A stretch of DNA of 64,000 nt from Ancylomarina sp963977525 (GCA_963977525.1 CAXBPC010000004.1:62001-126000), one strand, 5' to 3'. Shown: positions 43,205 to 53,593, counted from the first letter of the stretch. Translations and numbers: made by a program. The notes: generated by a model from the sequence alone, not told the origin.

Positions 43205-44851
43205 CTAATAATACAAAAAACGCTTAATCTTATGAGTTGCTGTTTTTTGAAAAGGATCAACCTGTGCGACTATCAACTGAACTTGTGAGAATTTGTTTAC
43301 TCTAGAATTTACATATTCGTGCAACTCTTGCATTAATTCATCAATGTTCTGATCCACATAGTCTTCAACGTCTTTTTTAATCGTTTTGTATTGTTGTTCT
43401 AGTTCTTCATAGTTGAAGTGAACCATCGCAACCAGTTTACCTTTTTTCTCAATAACGACTGATTCAACTACGTGTTTAAAGTTATTGATAACTGATTCAA
43501 TTTCTTCAGGATAAATATTTTCACCACTTGCACCAACAATCATATTTTTCAATCGACTTTCGATGTAGAGATAATTGTTTTTATCCATTCTCGCCAAATC
43601 ACCTGTCTTAAACCAACCATCTTCAGTTAGAACTTCTTTTGTCTTTTCAGGATCCTTATAGTAGCCAAGCATGATATTATCACCTTTTGCCCAAACTTCA
43701 CCAATTTTAGTTTTAGAATCAGGATTGTTAATCTTTAACTCCACACCTTTTAAAGCAGGGCCCGTTGAGCGGTATTTCGTATGATTAACCCCAATACCAG
43801 CTAATAGAGGAGAGGTTTCTGTTAAGCCATAACCGATAGCGTAAGGGAATTTAGCTTCACGTAAAAATAATTCAACTTGGTCGTTCAATTTAGCACCACC
43901 AATACCGAAAAAAGTCAATTCTCCACCAAATGTTTGTATCAGTTTTTTCCCTGCAATAGCATTTAGTTTTTTACGGAAAAAAGGAATCTTATATAAATAT
44001 CTCGTAATAGCTTTCCCATTTATATTAGGAAGTATTTTCCCTTTATATATTTTTTCGATAATCAGTGGAACCGAGAACATGATAGTTGGTTTCACTTCTT
44101 TTAAAGCTGATATTAATAATGAAGGAACTGGTGTTTTTCCAAGGTAATAAATACATGAACCTGCAATCATAGGAATCACAAAACCTAAAGTGTTTTCGTA
44201 GGTATGCGAAAGAGGCAAGATCGAAAGGAAACGATCTTTTTCATCAATAGGATGAATGTTCTTAGCACTTGTTGCATTAGAGCAAATGTTTTTATGAGAT
44301 AGCATCACACCTTTGGAGCTCCCCGTAGTTCCTGAAGTATATATAATGGCAGCCATATCATCTTCCTGAACTTGGTATGAATTATCCACTGTAGCAGATA
44401 AATCAAACTTTACAGAAGCTTCGTTTTTATTGTTAATTTCGAAATTTTCAATACTGATAGTGAACTGTAAACTATCTATTTTGATATTATTTATCTTTGT
44501 AGATAAAGCCTTTGATACAAAAATTGTTTTAGCCTCTGAGTGCTTTAAAATATTTTCAATTTCAAATTCAGTGAAATCAGGTAGAATAGGAACAACAACA
44601 GCTCCTATAAATGTAGTGGCATAATATGCAACTCCCCAGTTGGGCATGTTTGTACTCAAAATAGCAACTTTGTCGCCACGTTGAATGCCTAGCTTTTCGT
44701 AGAAAGCTATTAATGCCTTAATCTTGGTATCAAGTTCATTATAGGTAATGGGTGTTTGACTAACTAAGGCCATTGCATTAGAAGATCCGAATTTTGCTAC
44801 AGTTTCTGCAAAAAGAGCAGGAAATGTTAAGTTTTTATATGATGTCATCAT
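43205..44851 (-). CDS. Long-chain acyl-CoA synthetase-like AMP-binding enzyme
   Basis: The 548-residue protein activates a carboxylic acid, probably a long-chain fatty acid, to its CoA ester. It shows the P-loop IYTSGTTGSSKGVMLSH, the adenylate region 'GYGLTETSPL' and 'GWFKTGDLARMDK', and the hinge/C-terminal lysine segment 'FQKTATHKIKRF'. The length is slightly below FadD but normal for the Bacteroidota group. It is a single gene with its start near 44851 and no fatty-acid partners adjacent. Confidence 0.9.
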   Translation of the reverse strand: MMTSYKNLTFPALFAETVAKFGSSNAMALVSQTPITYNELDTKIKALIAFYEKLGIQRGDKVAILSTNMPNWGVAYYATTFIGAVVVPILPDFTEFEIENILKHSEAKTIFVSKALSTKINNIKIDSLQFTISIENFEINNKNEASVKFDLSATVDNSYQVQEDDMAAIIYTSGTTGSSKGVMLSHKNICSNATSAKNIHPIDEKDRFLSILPLSHTYENTLGFVIPMIAGSCIYYLGKTPVPSLLISALKEVKPTIMFSVPLIIEKIYKGKILPNINGKAITRYLYKIPFFRKKLNAIAGKKLIQTFGGELTFFGIGGAKLNDQVELFLREAKFPYAIGYGLTETSPLLAGIGVNHTKYRSTGPALKGVELKINNPDSKTKIGEVWAKGDNIMLGYYKDPEKTKEVLTEDGWFKTGDLARMDKNNYLYIESRLKNMIVGASGENIYPEEIESVINNFKHVVESVVIEKKGKLVAMVHFNYEELEQQYKTIKKDVEDYVDQNIDELMQELHEYVNSRVNKFSQVQLIVAQVDPFQKTATHKIKRFLYY

Positions 44852-45387
44852 TGTAAGTTTAAATAGTATTTGTAGTGCTTTTAGGCAGTAGAAATCACAA
44901 ATACAGTATGCAATTTAATCAAAATTTGCTATTCTGAGCAATTTGTATCAGAATGTCTAGCCTACTAGAAACGTATAAAACGAGAATTTGTGATTGTAGT
45001 GTTGTTAATAGATTGTGATATAGATGTCTAGGTTGCTGGGCACTTGAGGATGATGGCTAGGCCTAATTGAGGAAATAAATCCATAAATAGTCCTAGTTTA
45101 TCTTCTTAGTTTTTCTTTTATGATAATACAGTTTGTAGATGCAATCAAAAATTGATGTTTTGTCAAAAATGTTAAGGTGGGAATCTGGAATGATATGAAA
45201 AGAATATTTTACTCATACTAGTTGCTTCTTTTTTGAAATAAAACAACAGTTTATACGCTTGTTTTCATATATTTAGAAGCCTGAATAAAAAACTGACGAA
45301 TCATAGGTCTGTGATAATATAAAATCAAACTATAGACCATGAAACGACTAATGACAGCAACTCACCTTAAAGCAAAAGTAGATTTCT
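44852..45387. other. Gene-free stretch between divergent genes
   Basis: AT-rich, with no repeat or RNA recognised. A short frame from ATG 45339 (MKRLMTATHLKAKVD) stops after ~38 codons in a different frame from the thioesterase and is not believed. Confidence 0.4.
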
Positions 45388-45849
45388 ATGAAAGATATAC
45401 AAGATTATTACCCAGATCATTTTGCACAATGTTATGGTTGTGGCCGTTTGAATGAACATGGCTACCAATTGAAAACGGCTTGGGATGGAGATGAAACTTT
45501 AAGTGCTTTCACACCTTCAGAATTTCATACTGCAATTCCTGGTTCCGTTTATGGAGGGCTTTTGGCTTCACTCATAGACTGTCATGGTACAGGTTCTGCT
45601 GCATTGGCCTTGGCAAAAGAAAAGGGAATAAATCTGAAAGAATATAATGCGCCTCGTTGTGTTACAGGTTCTTTACAAGTTAGCTATAAGAAACCTACAC
45701 CAATTGATTGTGATATGGAGATTAGAGGAATTATTAAAGAGATAAAAGGTAGAAAAGTTGTGGTTGATATTCGGTTGATTTCAAAAGGGGAAGTTTGTGT
45801 TACAGGAGAAGTAATTGCTATTCAAGTTCCTGATGACTTTGGCAAATAA
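45388..45849 (+). CDS. Hotdog-fold thioesterase (PaaI/4HBT-like)
   Basis: The 153-residue protein has the hotdog fold: CYGCGRLNEHGYQLKT at the start (two close cysteines), FTPSEFHTAIPGSVYGGLLA with the glycine turn, then the central helix ending 'SLIDCHGTGSAALAL' and strands VTGSLQVSYKKPTPI and GRKVVVDIRLISKGEV. It probably hydrolyses acyl-CoA; the acyl group is unknown. It is followed by a strong bidirectional terminator. Confidence 0.85.
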   Translation: MKDIQDYYPDHFAQCYGCGRLNEHGYQLKTAWDGDETLSAFTPSEFHTAIPGSVYGGLLASLIDCHGTGSAALALAKEKGINLKEYNAPRCVTGSLQVSYKKPTPIDCDMEIRGIIKEIKGRKVVVDIRLISKGEVCVTGEVIAIQVPDDFGK

Positions 45850-45868
45850 ACTATTATCGATATATAGA

Positions 45869-45906
45869 AATAGAGGCCTTACAGAATTTGTAAGGCCTCT
45901 ATTTTT
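45869..45906. terminator. Bidirectional terminator
   Basis: The perfect stem AATAGAGGCCTTACA / TGTAAGGCCTCTATT between convergent genes extends up to the stop codon of the minus-strand gene. Confidence 0.9.
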
Positions 45907-46501
45907 ATGCGTTTATGGTTTGCTTTGCTTTAGGTTTCGCTTTTTTCATAGGAAACTTACCAGGTAGAATTACCGTAAGTAACTTCTTACCAATTAAACC
46001 TAGTATGACTGCAAAAGCTAATCCTACTGAGCTTATTAAAAGGAATAATACTTTTTGCCCTTCAATATTCTTCATAAAGAATAGAGCGGTGGAAACCAAT
46101 ATGATGAGTATTCCAAAGATGATTTTATTTCTTAATAAAGGTGGTTTTAAACTCTTGAAACGAGTTGCTCCATCAATAATACCGGTAATGAATGCTAAAA
46201 TCATACTTAAAGGAAGTAGAGCAATGCAAAACTTAATAACAACAGCAGATTCTTCGTAATAGAAGTTTGGAAATAAAAGTTGATTGATGAGTAGGAGTGG
46301 GATGAGTGCCATAAAACTTTGAGATAAGTGAATGGCTATGGGATGTAAATCTAAGTTTAGAACCATTAAACGGTTAAGTGATACTTTTTCTCTGTAAGGC
46401 TCAAATACTTTATGCGGTAATCCGCAAGCAGGACAGACATCGCCAAGTTTATCTTTTTCCATTACATAACCACAGGGGCGACAGCGTACAAGTTCTTTCA
46501 T
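45905..46501 (-). CDS. Membrane protein with N-terminal rubredoxin-like zinc ribbon
   Basis: The 198-residue protein has RCRPCGYVMEKDKLG and VCPACGLPHKVFEPY, a rubredoxin/zinc-ribbon pair of CxxC motifs, followed by four membrane helices (about 53-73, 88-106, 125-145 and 150-170) like DUF2231. A histidine in 'LDLHPIAIHLSQSFMA' could bind heme, as in DUF2231 relatives. The tail is lysine-rich. It is probably an inner-membrane redox protein of unknown partner. Confidence 0.7.
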   Translation of the reverse strand: MKELVRCRPCGYVMEKDKLGDVCPACGLPHKVFEPYREKVSLNRLMVLNLDLHPIAIHLSQSFMALIPLLLINQLLFPNFYYEESAVVIKFCIALLPLSMILAFITGIIDGATRFKSLKPPLLRNKIIFGILIILVSTALFFMKNIEGQKVLFLLISSVGLAFAVILGLIGKKLLTVILPGKFPMKKAKPKAKQTINA

Positions 46502-46777
46502 AATTAGGGGGTTTCGTTTACAAGCTTAAGGTATGATAAATTGTTCAATAATAGTTATTTCACATTAGGTGCATTTTGTTGTAAACAAGAGTTTTAATTC
46601 AATCTATTTTAAAAGAGTTTTCTTTTAATAATTTTATTAACAATTAGAATCTTAATATTTTCTAAAATTCAATGTATTTTTAGGATATAAACATCCTAAA
46701 ACCTTAAGCTTTATTTCTTCGTATGCTTTATTGGTTTTGGCTATTCTAGAATAATCACATAGAAACATTATAATAGC

Positions 46778-47341
46778 ATGAAGCACTTAATCATTTACAG
46801 TCATTTCAATTCAGATAGTTTTACCAAAGCAATAACAGATAAACTAGTTGATGAAGCTAATGTCAAAGGACACGAAATTAAAATAGTCGATCTCTATGCA
46901 GATAAGTTTGATCCGGTTTTGAATGCTTCAGATATGTTGCCTGAAGTTGAGACGCCTAAAGATATTTTAGCTTATCAGGAGTTAATTAAATGGGCTGACC
47001 ATTATTCGGTAGTTTATCCATTATGGTGGGGACAGATGCCTGCGATTTTAAAAGGTTTTATCGATCGTGTTTTTGCCAACGGAGTGGCTTTTCAATACGG
47101 ACCAGAAGGGCCAAAGGGTTTATTAAGTGGACGTACCGCAAGAGTTATAATTAATACAGGAACACCTGATTCTTACTATGCTCAATCTGGTATGCACGAT
47201 GCTCAAGTAAGAGTGAATGATGCAGGCGTTTTTGGATTTTGTGGGATTGATACTCAGATTAAATTCTTTGGAGATGTAGCTATGGGTAGCGACGATTTAC
47301 GAAAAAGTTATTTGGAGCAGGTTCCTAATTTAGTACCATAG
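46778..47341 (+). CDS. NAD(P)H-dependent quinone oxidoreductase (flavodoxin-like)
   Basis: The 187-residue flavoprotein is of the NQO1/MdaB/KefF group: 'LIIYSHFNSDSFTKAI' for FMN phosphate binding, 'WADHYSVVYPLWWGQMPAIL' with KGFIDRVFANGVAF, and INTGTPDSYYAQSG. It probably reduces quinones by two electrons. It is a single gene, and no potassium-efflux gene is adjacent, so KefF function is unlikely. Confidence 0.9.
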   Translation: MKHLIIYSHFNSDSFTKAITDKLVDEANVKGHEIKIVDLYADKFDPVLNASDMLPEVETPKDILAYQELIKWADHYSVVYPLWWGQMPAILKGFIDRVFANGVAFQYGPEGPKGLLSGRTARVIINTGTPDSYYAQSGMHDAQVRVNDAGVFGFCGIDTQIKFFGDVAMGSDDLRKSYLEQVPNLVP

Positions 47342-47509
47342 ATTTTGAATAAAATAGATTGTTGAGCAAGTGAGACCTTAGGTTTTTTTTTATTCAATTT
47401 TATTAGGGTAAATCTCTTCCTAAAAAAAACATTTTTCTACAGCTATAATTCTTTAACTTTATAAGAGTCAAGTTATTTTTATCAATAATTCCTTTAAAAT
47501 GTAAGTCAG

Positions 47510-48223
47510 ATGAAGAAAGCGATTATAATTGGTGCAACTTCAGGTATAGGCAAGGAACTTGTCAAGTTATTGATAAGTAATAATTATAAAGTTGGTTTAA
47601 CAGGTTTACATACAAATGGTATTGAGGAATTACGATTGAATAATCCAGAACAATTGGAACTCAGATATTTTGATTGTACTAAAGAGAGCAGCTCTGAAAG
47701 GATAACAGAATTAGTTGCCTCACTGGGTGGATTGGATTTATTAATCTTTAGTGCAGGCATTGGTCATTTGAATGGTAATCCAGGCTTCGAGGTCGAAAAC
47801 CAAGCAAATAAATTAAATGTATTGGCTTTTACTGAAATAGCTGAATGGTCTTATCGTTTTTTCGAAAAACAGGGTAAGGGTCATTTTGCGGCTATCAGTT
47901 CAATTGCAGGATTGCGAGGGTACAGGGTTTCTCCAGCCTATCATGCTGCAAAATCTTATCAAATAAGTTATTTAGAAGCCTTAAAACAAAAAGCCTACCG
48001 ATCAGGAAAACCTATTTATATAACGGATATACGTCCAGGTTTTGTTGAAACAGAAATGTCAGCAGGGAAAAAACAATTTTGGGTAACGAGTAAAGAAAAA
48101 GCTGCTAAGCAAATATTTAAGCTTATAAAAAGTAGAAAGGGGATGGGCTATATTTCCAGACGTTGGCAAATAATAGCCATTATTATGAAGTTATTACCTC
48201 GTTGGGTTCATAGAAGGATGTGA
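47510..48223 (+). CDS. Short-chain dehydrogenase/reductase
   Basis: The 237-residue classical SDR has the cofactor motif GATSGIGKELV near residue 8, the structural NAG-like 'FSAGIGHL', the catalytic serine in 'ISSIAGLRGY' and Tyr-x-x-x-Lys in YHAAKS. A hydrophobic C-terminus (IIAIIMKLLPRWVHRRM) may attach it to membrane. The substrate is unknown. It lies 168 bases after the quinone reductase and has its own promoter region. Confidence 0.9.
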   Translation: MKKAIIIGATSGIGKELVKLLISNNYKVGLTGLHTNGIEELRLNNPEQLELRYFDCTKESSSERITELVASLGGLDLLIFSAGIGHLNGNPGFEVENQANKLNVLAFTEIAEWSYRFFEKQGKGHFAAISSIAGLRGYRVSPAYHAAKSYQISYLEALKQKAYRSGKPIYITDIRPGFVETEMSAGKKQFWVTSKEKAAKQIFKLIKSRKGMGYISRRWQIIAIIMKLLPRWVHRRM

Positions 48224-48365
48224 AAACTCTGTCCTTGAATAGAGACTTTATTTTATAAATTAATTAAGCATATTCTCTTCCTGTAGGATAATTGATTTAG
48301 TAGCTTTGAGCTTTATACTGTAAATATATAATCAGATTATATCCTAACACAAACACATAGAAGAA

Positions 48366-51300
48366 ATGCAAAAAAAGAATCTGAAAATTGCTGCGCTCTT
48401 TCTCATTATTATGGGAATGATTGGTAGTGTGAGTGCACAAAAAGATGCTCGCTTGATGCGATATCCCGATGTGAATAAAAATCTAATTGCTTTTGTATAT
48501 GCTGGCGATATTTGGTCGGTAGATTCAAAAGGGGGAGATGCAATTCGATTAACGTCTCATAAGGGCATGGAGCTGTTTCCTAAAATTTCTCCAGATGGGC
48601 AATGGATTGCTTTTTCAGGTGAATATTCTGGAAGTAGACAAGTATACGTTATGCCAGCTGAAGGTGGTGAACCGCGTCAGTTGACTTATTACAATTCGGT
48701 TGGTTTAATGCCGCCTCGAGGTGGTTTTGACAATGTTGTTCTGGATTGGGCTCCAGATAGTCAATCTATTTTAGTTCGTATGAACCGTACTCCTTTTGGT
48801 GAAAGAAATGGAACCTATTATAAGGTGAGTTTAAAGGGTGGTTTAGAGCAGCCCTTGCAGATTACAGAAGGTGGAATGGGTGTTTTCTCTCCTGATGCTA
48901 AAAAAATGTGTTTTGCTCCAATTAGTCGTGAGTTCCGTACCTGGAAACGCTATAAAGGTGGACGCGCTTCTGATCTTTGGATCTATGATCTTGAGAATGA
49001 TGAATCTGAGCGTATTACAAGATTTGTAGGATCAGATCAGATTCCTTCCTGGTATAAGGATGCGATTTATTTTGCTTCCGATCGTGATTTAAAGTTGAAT
49101 ATTTACAAATATGATATTCCGACTAAGACTATCACTCAAATGACGCATCATAAGACTTTTGATGTGATGTGGCCTTCTGGTGAGAATGGACAAATTGTAT
49201 ATGAAAATGGTGGTCAGCTTTATAAATTAAACTTGGAAACTGGTGAAGAGGAACGTGTTATCGTAAATATCCACTTTGATAACCCAAACACATTGCCTTA
49301 CTACAAGAATGTAAAAGATTTTATTGGAGGTGTTGCTGTATCTCCTTCAGGTAAACGAGCTTTATTCGATGCTCGTGGCGATATTTTCTCAGTACCAGCT
49401 AAAAATGGACCTACTCTAAATTTAACTCAAACACAGGGTGTTCGTGAAACTGCACCAACATGGTCTCCTGATGGTAAATATATTTCGTATTATTCTGATG
49501 CAACAGGTGAGTATGAGATCTATCTGCTTGAAAATAAAAAAGGCGCTAAGGCTAAACAAATAACCTCTGGTTCATCGGTATGGATGTATGATGCTAAATG
49601 GTCAGACAATAGTAAGTACCTTCTTTTCTTCGATCGTAGTTTAAAACTTAAGTACCTCGATGTTGAAAGTGGGAACGTGAAAGTTGTTGATACGGCTAAT
49701 CGAAATGAAATTAAAGAATATAACTTCTCTCCAGATTCGGAGTGGATTACCTATTCAAAAGAAAGTAAGAACAGTCAGTCTGCTATTTGGGTTTACAATT
49801 TAAAGAATGGTAAGAATTTCCAGTTGACAAATGATACATTTAGCGACTCAGAACCTGTTTTTTCTAAGGATGGAAATTTCATTTTCTTCTTATCCAATCG
49901 TAATTTTAATTTGGATTTCTCGAGCTTCGAGTTCGATTATCTTTACAATAAAGCAACGCGTATCTATGCGATTTCCTTAAAGGAAGATGGTCCGAAATTA
50001 TTTGCTTTGAAAAACGATGTTGAAGAGGTAAAAGTAGAAGACAAAGAGAAGGGAAAGAAAAAAGAAACTGATTCTCAATTAAAAGTGCTAATCGATTTGA
50101 AAAATATTTCTAATCGTATTTCTGTTTTCCCATTATCATCAGGTAATTATGGTGATTTAAATGCAGTTGATGGTGGTATCGTTTATTCTACTAATAGGGA
50201 GTTGCACCGATATGATATCGCTAAGGAAAAAGATGAGGTAATTCTAAATCGCGTTTCAGATTATACGCTTTCTGGTAATGGTAAAAAAACCATCTACCGC
50301 GCAGGTTCGACCTATGGAATTATCGATGTGAGTGCTGGGAAGAAAGTAGGAGATGGTGAACTCGCTTTGGATGGCCTTGAAATGAAGATTGATCCTAAGA
50401 AAGAGTGGATGCAAATCTATACGGATGGTTGGAGAATTTTTCGTGATTACTATTACGTTGCTAATATGCAGGGCGTAGATTGGGCTCAAATTAAAGCGAA
50501 CTATAATCAATTGATTCCTTACGTAAGTCATCGTGCCGATCTTGATTATATTCTTGGTGAGATTATTTCGGAAACCAATACAGGACATGCCTATGTGAAT
50601 TATGGCGATTTCGAAAAAGTGAAGCCATTAGAAACGGGTTTATTAGGAGCTAAGATAAAAGCAGATCCTAAAGCTGGAAAATATATCATTTCGAAGATTT
50701 TTGAAGGCGAAAATTGGACACCTAATCGTAGATCTCCACTAACAGAGCAAGCTGTGGATGTGAAAGAAGGGGATTATCTTTTGAGTATAAATGATCATGA
50801 GCTGCGTCTAGAAGAAAACCCTTACATGCATTTGGAGAATACGCTAGGTAAGACGGTTGAAATCACGGTTAATTCTAAGCCTAGTTTAGAAGGCGCAAGA
50901 ACCTATACCATAAAACCTATCGCTTCAGAACTGGAGTTAATGTATTTGAACTGGGTGAATGAGCGTCGTGAGATTGTAAATAAGCTATCTGGTGGTAAAA
51001 TTGGTTATATCCATGTGCCTAACACGGCTGTAGAAGGGAATCGTGAGTTACATAGAGGTATGTATGCCTATCATGATAAAGAAGCTTTAATTATCGATGA
51101 TCGCTATAATGGAGGTGGATTCATTCCTGATCATATGGCAGATTTATTGGATCGTAATGTACTTTCATACTGGCATCGTAGAGGTTTAGAACCGCAACAA
51201 ACACCAGGTATTGCTCATGACGGACCAAAAGCCATGTTGATCAACCATTATTCTTCATCAGGAGGAGATGCTTTTCCATACTATTTCAGAAAGAAAGGAC

Positions 51301-51620
51301 TTGGAAAGCTTATTGGTACACGTACTTGGGGCGGACTTGTAGGTATGTCGGGTAATGCCGGATTAGTAGACGGTGGTTATATTGCAGTACCTCGTTTTGG
51401 GATTTTCGATGAAAATAAGAAGTGGATTATCGAAGGTATTGGTGTGTATCCAGATGTTGAAGTTTACGATGAGCCACATAAGGTTGCAAAAGGAATTGAT
51501 CCTTCAATCGAGAAAGCTGTTGAAATGCTTTTAAAAGAACTGAAAGAGAAGCCAAAGAAGAATGTAAGTGCTCCAAACGATCCGAATCGTTCTAAATGGA
51601 TTGAAGAGGATGTGAAGTAG
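48366..51620 (+). CDS. Tricorn-protease homologue (S41), exported
   Basis: The 1084-residue protein has a signal peptide cut after 'SVSAQ' (about residue 25). Tandem beta-propellers (about 30-560; WD/PD40 repeats such as LFPKISPDGQWIAFSG and APTWSPDGKYISYY) are followed by the tricorn core (~670-840) with H741 in NTGHAYV and a PDZ-like part. The S41 protease domain has nucleophile S965 in SSSGGDAF and the 'TRTWGGLVG' loop. It should degrade peptides in the periplasm. Length is normal. It is a single gene with a strong terminator. Confidence 0.93.
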   Translation: MQKKNLKIAALFLIIMGMIGSVSAQKDARLMRYPDVNKNLIAFVYAGDIWSVDSKGGDAIRLTSHKGMELFPKISPDGQWIAFSGEYSGSRQVYVMPAEGGEPRQLTYYNSVGLMPPRGGFDNVVLDWAPDSQSILVRMNRTPFGERNGTYYKVSLKGGLEQPLQITEGGMGVFSPDAKKMCFAPISREFRTWKRYKGGRASDLWIYDLENDESERITRFVGSDQIPSWYKDAIYFASDRDLKLNIYKYDIPTKTITQMTHHKTFDVMWPSGENGQIVYENGGQLYKLNLETGEEERVIVNIHFDNPNTLPYYKNVKDFIGGVAVSPSGKRALFDARGDIFSVPAKNGPTLNLTQTQGVRETAPTWSPDGKYISYYSDATGEYEIYLLENKKGAKAKQITSGSSVWMYDAKWSDNSKYLLFFDRSLKLKYLDVESGNVKVVDTANRNEIKEYNFSPDSEWITYSKESKNSQSAIWVYNLKNGKNFQLTNDTFSDSEPVFSKDGNFIFFLSNRNFNLDFSSFEFDYLYNKATRIYAISLKEDGPKLFALKNDVEEVKVEDKEKGKKKETDSQLKVLIDLKNISNRISVFPLSSGNYGDLNAVDGGIVYSTNRELHRYDIAKEKDEVILNRVSDYTLSGNGKKTIYRAGSTYGIIDVSAGKKVGDGELALDGLEMKIDPKKEWMQIYTDGWRIFRDYYYVANMQGVDWAQIKANYNQLIPYVSHRADLDYILGEIISETNTGHAYVNYGDFEKVKPLETGLLGAKIKADPKAGKYIISKIFEGENWTPNRRSPLTEQAVDVKEGDYLLSINDHELRLEENPYMHLENTLGKTVEITVNSKPSLEGARTYTIKPIASELELMYLNWVNERREIVNKLSGGKIGYIHVPNTAVEGNRELHRGMYAYHDKEALIIDDRYNGGGFIPDHMADLLDRNVLSYWHRRGLEPQQTPGIAHDGPKAMLINHYSSSGGDAFPYYFRKKGLGKLIGTRTWGGLVGMSGNAGLVDGGYIAVPRFGIFDENKKWIIEGIGVYPDVEVYDEPHKVAKGIDPSIEKAVEMLLKELKEKPKKNVSAPNDPNRSKWIEEDVK

Positions 51621-51642
51621 TCATTTTCGATACGATACAATT

Positions 51643-51686
51643 TAAGGCTGTTTCAAGATGAGTTTATCTTGAAACAGCTTTTTTTT
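51643..51686 (+). terminator. Rho-independent terminator
   Basis: A long stem AAGGCTGTTTCAAGAT / ATCTTGAAACAGCTT with a run of eight T residues. It ends the tricorn gene and also faces the minus-strand gene. Confidence 0.9.
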
Positions 51687-51694
51687 ATTCTGAT

Positions 51695-52735
51695 CTAGAA
51701 AAATCTATCTAGTTTAACTTCTTCGTTAATTTCAGCTTGTGGATTTTCTAATAACTGTAGCATTTGCTCAGAGAAATAAGGCGCAAGCATTACGCCTTTG
51801 GTACCAAGCCCATTGAAAATTGCTAACCTATCGTTGTGGGGATGGATACCGAGGATGGGTCGTCTATCTTTTACGGTAGGTCTAACACCAGCCCAATGAT
51901 TCAGAACTGTATAGTCTGTATCAATCAACTTATCCAGTTTTGTTAGTAGTTCAGATTTCCCTTCTTCACTAGTTTCCTGATTTATAGTATCCCATTGATA
52001 AGTTGCACCAACCTTAAAGCGTTTTTGGCCAGTAGGCAGTACAAAGAGATTTTTATTTAGGATGTAATCTTCACTTAAAGCATTGGCTTCAATTTCTATC
52101 AGTTCGCCTTTAGTTAGATAAAAACTTTCAGAAGGAAATAGGGCATTTTGAGCATCCTTATATCCTCTACAGAAAATGATCTTCTCAGCAGACAGGTTTT
52201 TCCAATAAACATATTTGTCTTCAAATGTGACATCATCAATTTTAAGATGATCCTTAACGAGGTAATTATGCTGTTTAAAGAAATTACGCATGGCAAGTAT
52301 CATTGTGTTCAAATTACATGAACCTGTCTGTATAAGGGCGCCATAATGCTCAATAGTCTTGTATCCTTCTAATCTTAGATCTTTATCTACTCGATCAATA
52401 TAGTGATTCATTTTACCCTGATCGATTCGCTTTTGCCACATGGGAATATCTTGCTTAGCTAAAGGCTTAATCATCTCTTTTTGCTCGATGAACTTTATCG
52501 AGAGCATTTCTTCTATTTCATTATAAGTCTCATACATTTTTGGGAATAGGCTATCAGCCATCCAACTTTTTGTGAGACGTTTAAAAACTAGAGGGTTGAT
52601 TAAACCTGCTGCAATTTCAGAAGCTGACTTTAATTCTGGATCGACAATGATTTTGAAAGGGATATTATTTTTGTGCATCTGGTAGGCAAGAAGAGTGCCT
52701 GCTAGGCCTTGTCCTACAATGATATATTTGATCAT
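51695..52735 (-). CDS. FAD-dependent oxidoreductase (DAO family)
   Basis: The 346-residue flavoenzyme has the FAD-binding Rossmann loop IIVGQGLAGTLLAYQM at the N-terminus. A segment SEIAAGLINPLVFKRLTKSW resembles the FAD-oxidase half of MnmC and glycine-oxidase-like enzymes. The C-terminal 'GVRPTVKDRRPILGIHP' and 'GLGTKGVMLAPYFSE' are typical of the DAO fold. It is probably an amine or amino-acid oxidase; no methyltransferase domain is attached, so it is not bifunctional MnmC. Confidence 0.85.
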   Translation of the reverse strand: MIKYIIVGQGLAGTLLAYQMHKNNIPFKIIVDPELKSASEIAAGLINPLVFKRLTKSWMADSLFPKMYETYNEIEEMLSIKFIEQKEMIKPLAKQDIPMWQKRIDQGKMNHYIDRVDKDLRLEGYKTIEHYGALIQTGSCNLNTMILAMRNFFKQHNYLVKDHLKIDDVTFEDKYVYWKNLSAEKIIFCRGYKDAQNALFPSESFYLTKGELIEIEANALSEDYILNKNLFVLPTGQKRFKVGATYQWDTINQETSEEGKSELLTKLDKLIDTDYTVLNHWAGVRPTVKDRRPILGIHPHNDRLAIFNGLGTKGVMLAPYFSEQMLQLLENPQAEINEEVKLDRFF

Positions 52736-52982
52736 ATTTTAAGCTTGATTTACTCAAATATAAAGAATCTTATTTTTGAATTCCAGTTAAAAGCTTGTTA
52801 TGGGCTTATTTAGAATGTGGAGATTGCAATTTCTTTGGAGAGGTTTTTCCTTATTTTATATCTTAAATGTTGCTGAGATAAAGATTAACAAGTGCTTAAC
52901 AATTATTACTTTTACTTATATCAGAATAGAAGTATATTTAAATTCAGTTTAAATAAGAACGTTATCAATTAATTCATATACT

Positions 52983-53576
52983 ATGAAAACAAAAAGAATA
53001 CTATTAGGTTTTGCATTTGTGATGGGAGCATTATTAATAAACACGACAGCTTTCGCACAAAAAAACATGAAATTGAAAACTGACAAAAGTAAAGTTGAAT
53101 GGACTGGAAAGAAGGTGACAGGTGAGCACAATGGAACTGTAATGTTGAAGTCAGGTAAGCTATCAATGAAAGGGGCTAATATTGTTGGTGGTGAATTTGT
53201 AATGGATATGAGTACCATCAAAAATGAAGATATCAAGAGTGAAAAATATCGTGGAGATCTTGAAAAACATTTAAAATCACCAGATTTTTTCAGTGTGGTT
53301 AAGTTTCCTGAGGCGAAGTTTGTGATTAAAGAGAGTAAACACGAAAAAGGAGGTAAGCTTTTTGTTAAAGGTGAACTTACGATTAAAGGTATTACTAAGC
53401 CTTTAGAATTCGAACTTAAGTCACATAAACATGGCAAGTCATTACATATGAGTGGCGTAATGGTTATTGATCGTACTAAGTTTGATATAAAGTATGGTTC
53501 AGGTTCATTTTTTGATAATTTAGGAGATAGAACAATCCACAACGATTTTGAAATTAAGTTTGACTTGATGTTTTAA
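52983..53576 (+). CDS. YceI-family periplasmic lipid-binding protein
   Basis: The 197-residue protein has a signal peptide (cut after 'TTAFAQ') and the YceI lipocalin-like beta-barrel: DKSKVEWTGKKVTGEHNGTV, 'MDMSTIKNEDIKSEKYRG', HLKSPDFFSV and GELTIKGITKPLEFEL. YceI relatives bind polyisoprenoids such as long quinones. That would fit this menaquinone user, but the ligand is inferred. Confidence 0.93.
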   Translation: MKTKRILLGFAFVMGALLINTTAFAQKNMKLKTDKSKVEWTGKKVTGEHNGTVMLKSGKLSMKGANIVGGEFVMDMSTIKNEDIKSEKYRGDLEKHLKSPDFFSVVKFPEAKFVIKESKHEKGGKLFVKGELTIKGITKPLEFELKSHKHGKSLHMSGVMVIDRTKFDIKYGSGSFFDNLGDRTIHNDFEIKFDLMF

Positions 53577-53593
53577 ACATTGCATTCAAATAT

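Noticed and set aside
50256..50588. 110-residue minus-strand frame inside the tricorn gene
   Set aside because: It lies fully inside a well-supported coding sequence on the other strand and has no recognisable features.
52949..53542. 197-residue minus-strand frame opposite the YceI gene
   Set aside because: It is a shadow of the YceI coding frame, serine/leucine-rich and without homology, while YceI on the plus strand is clear.
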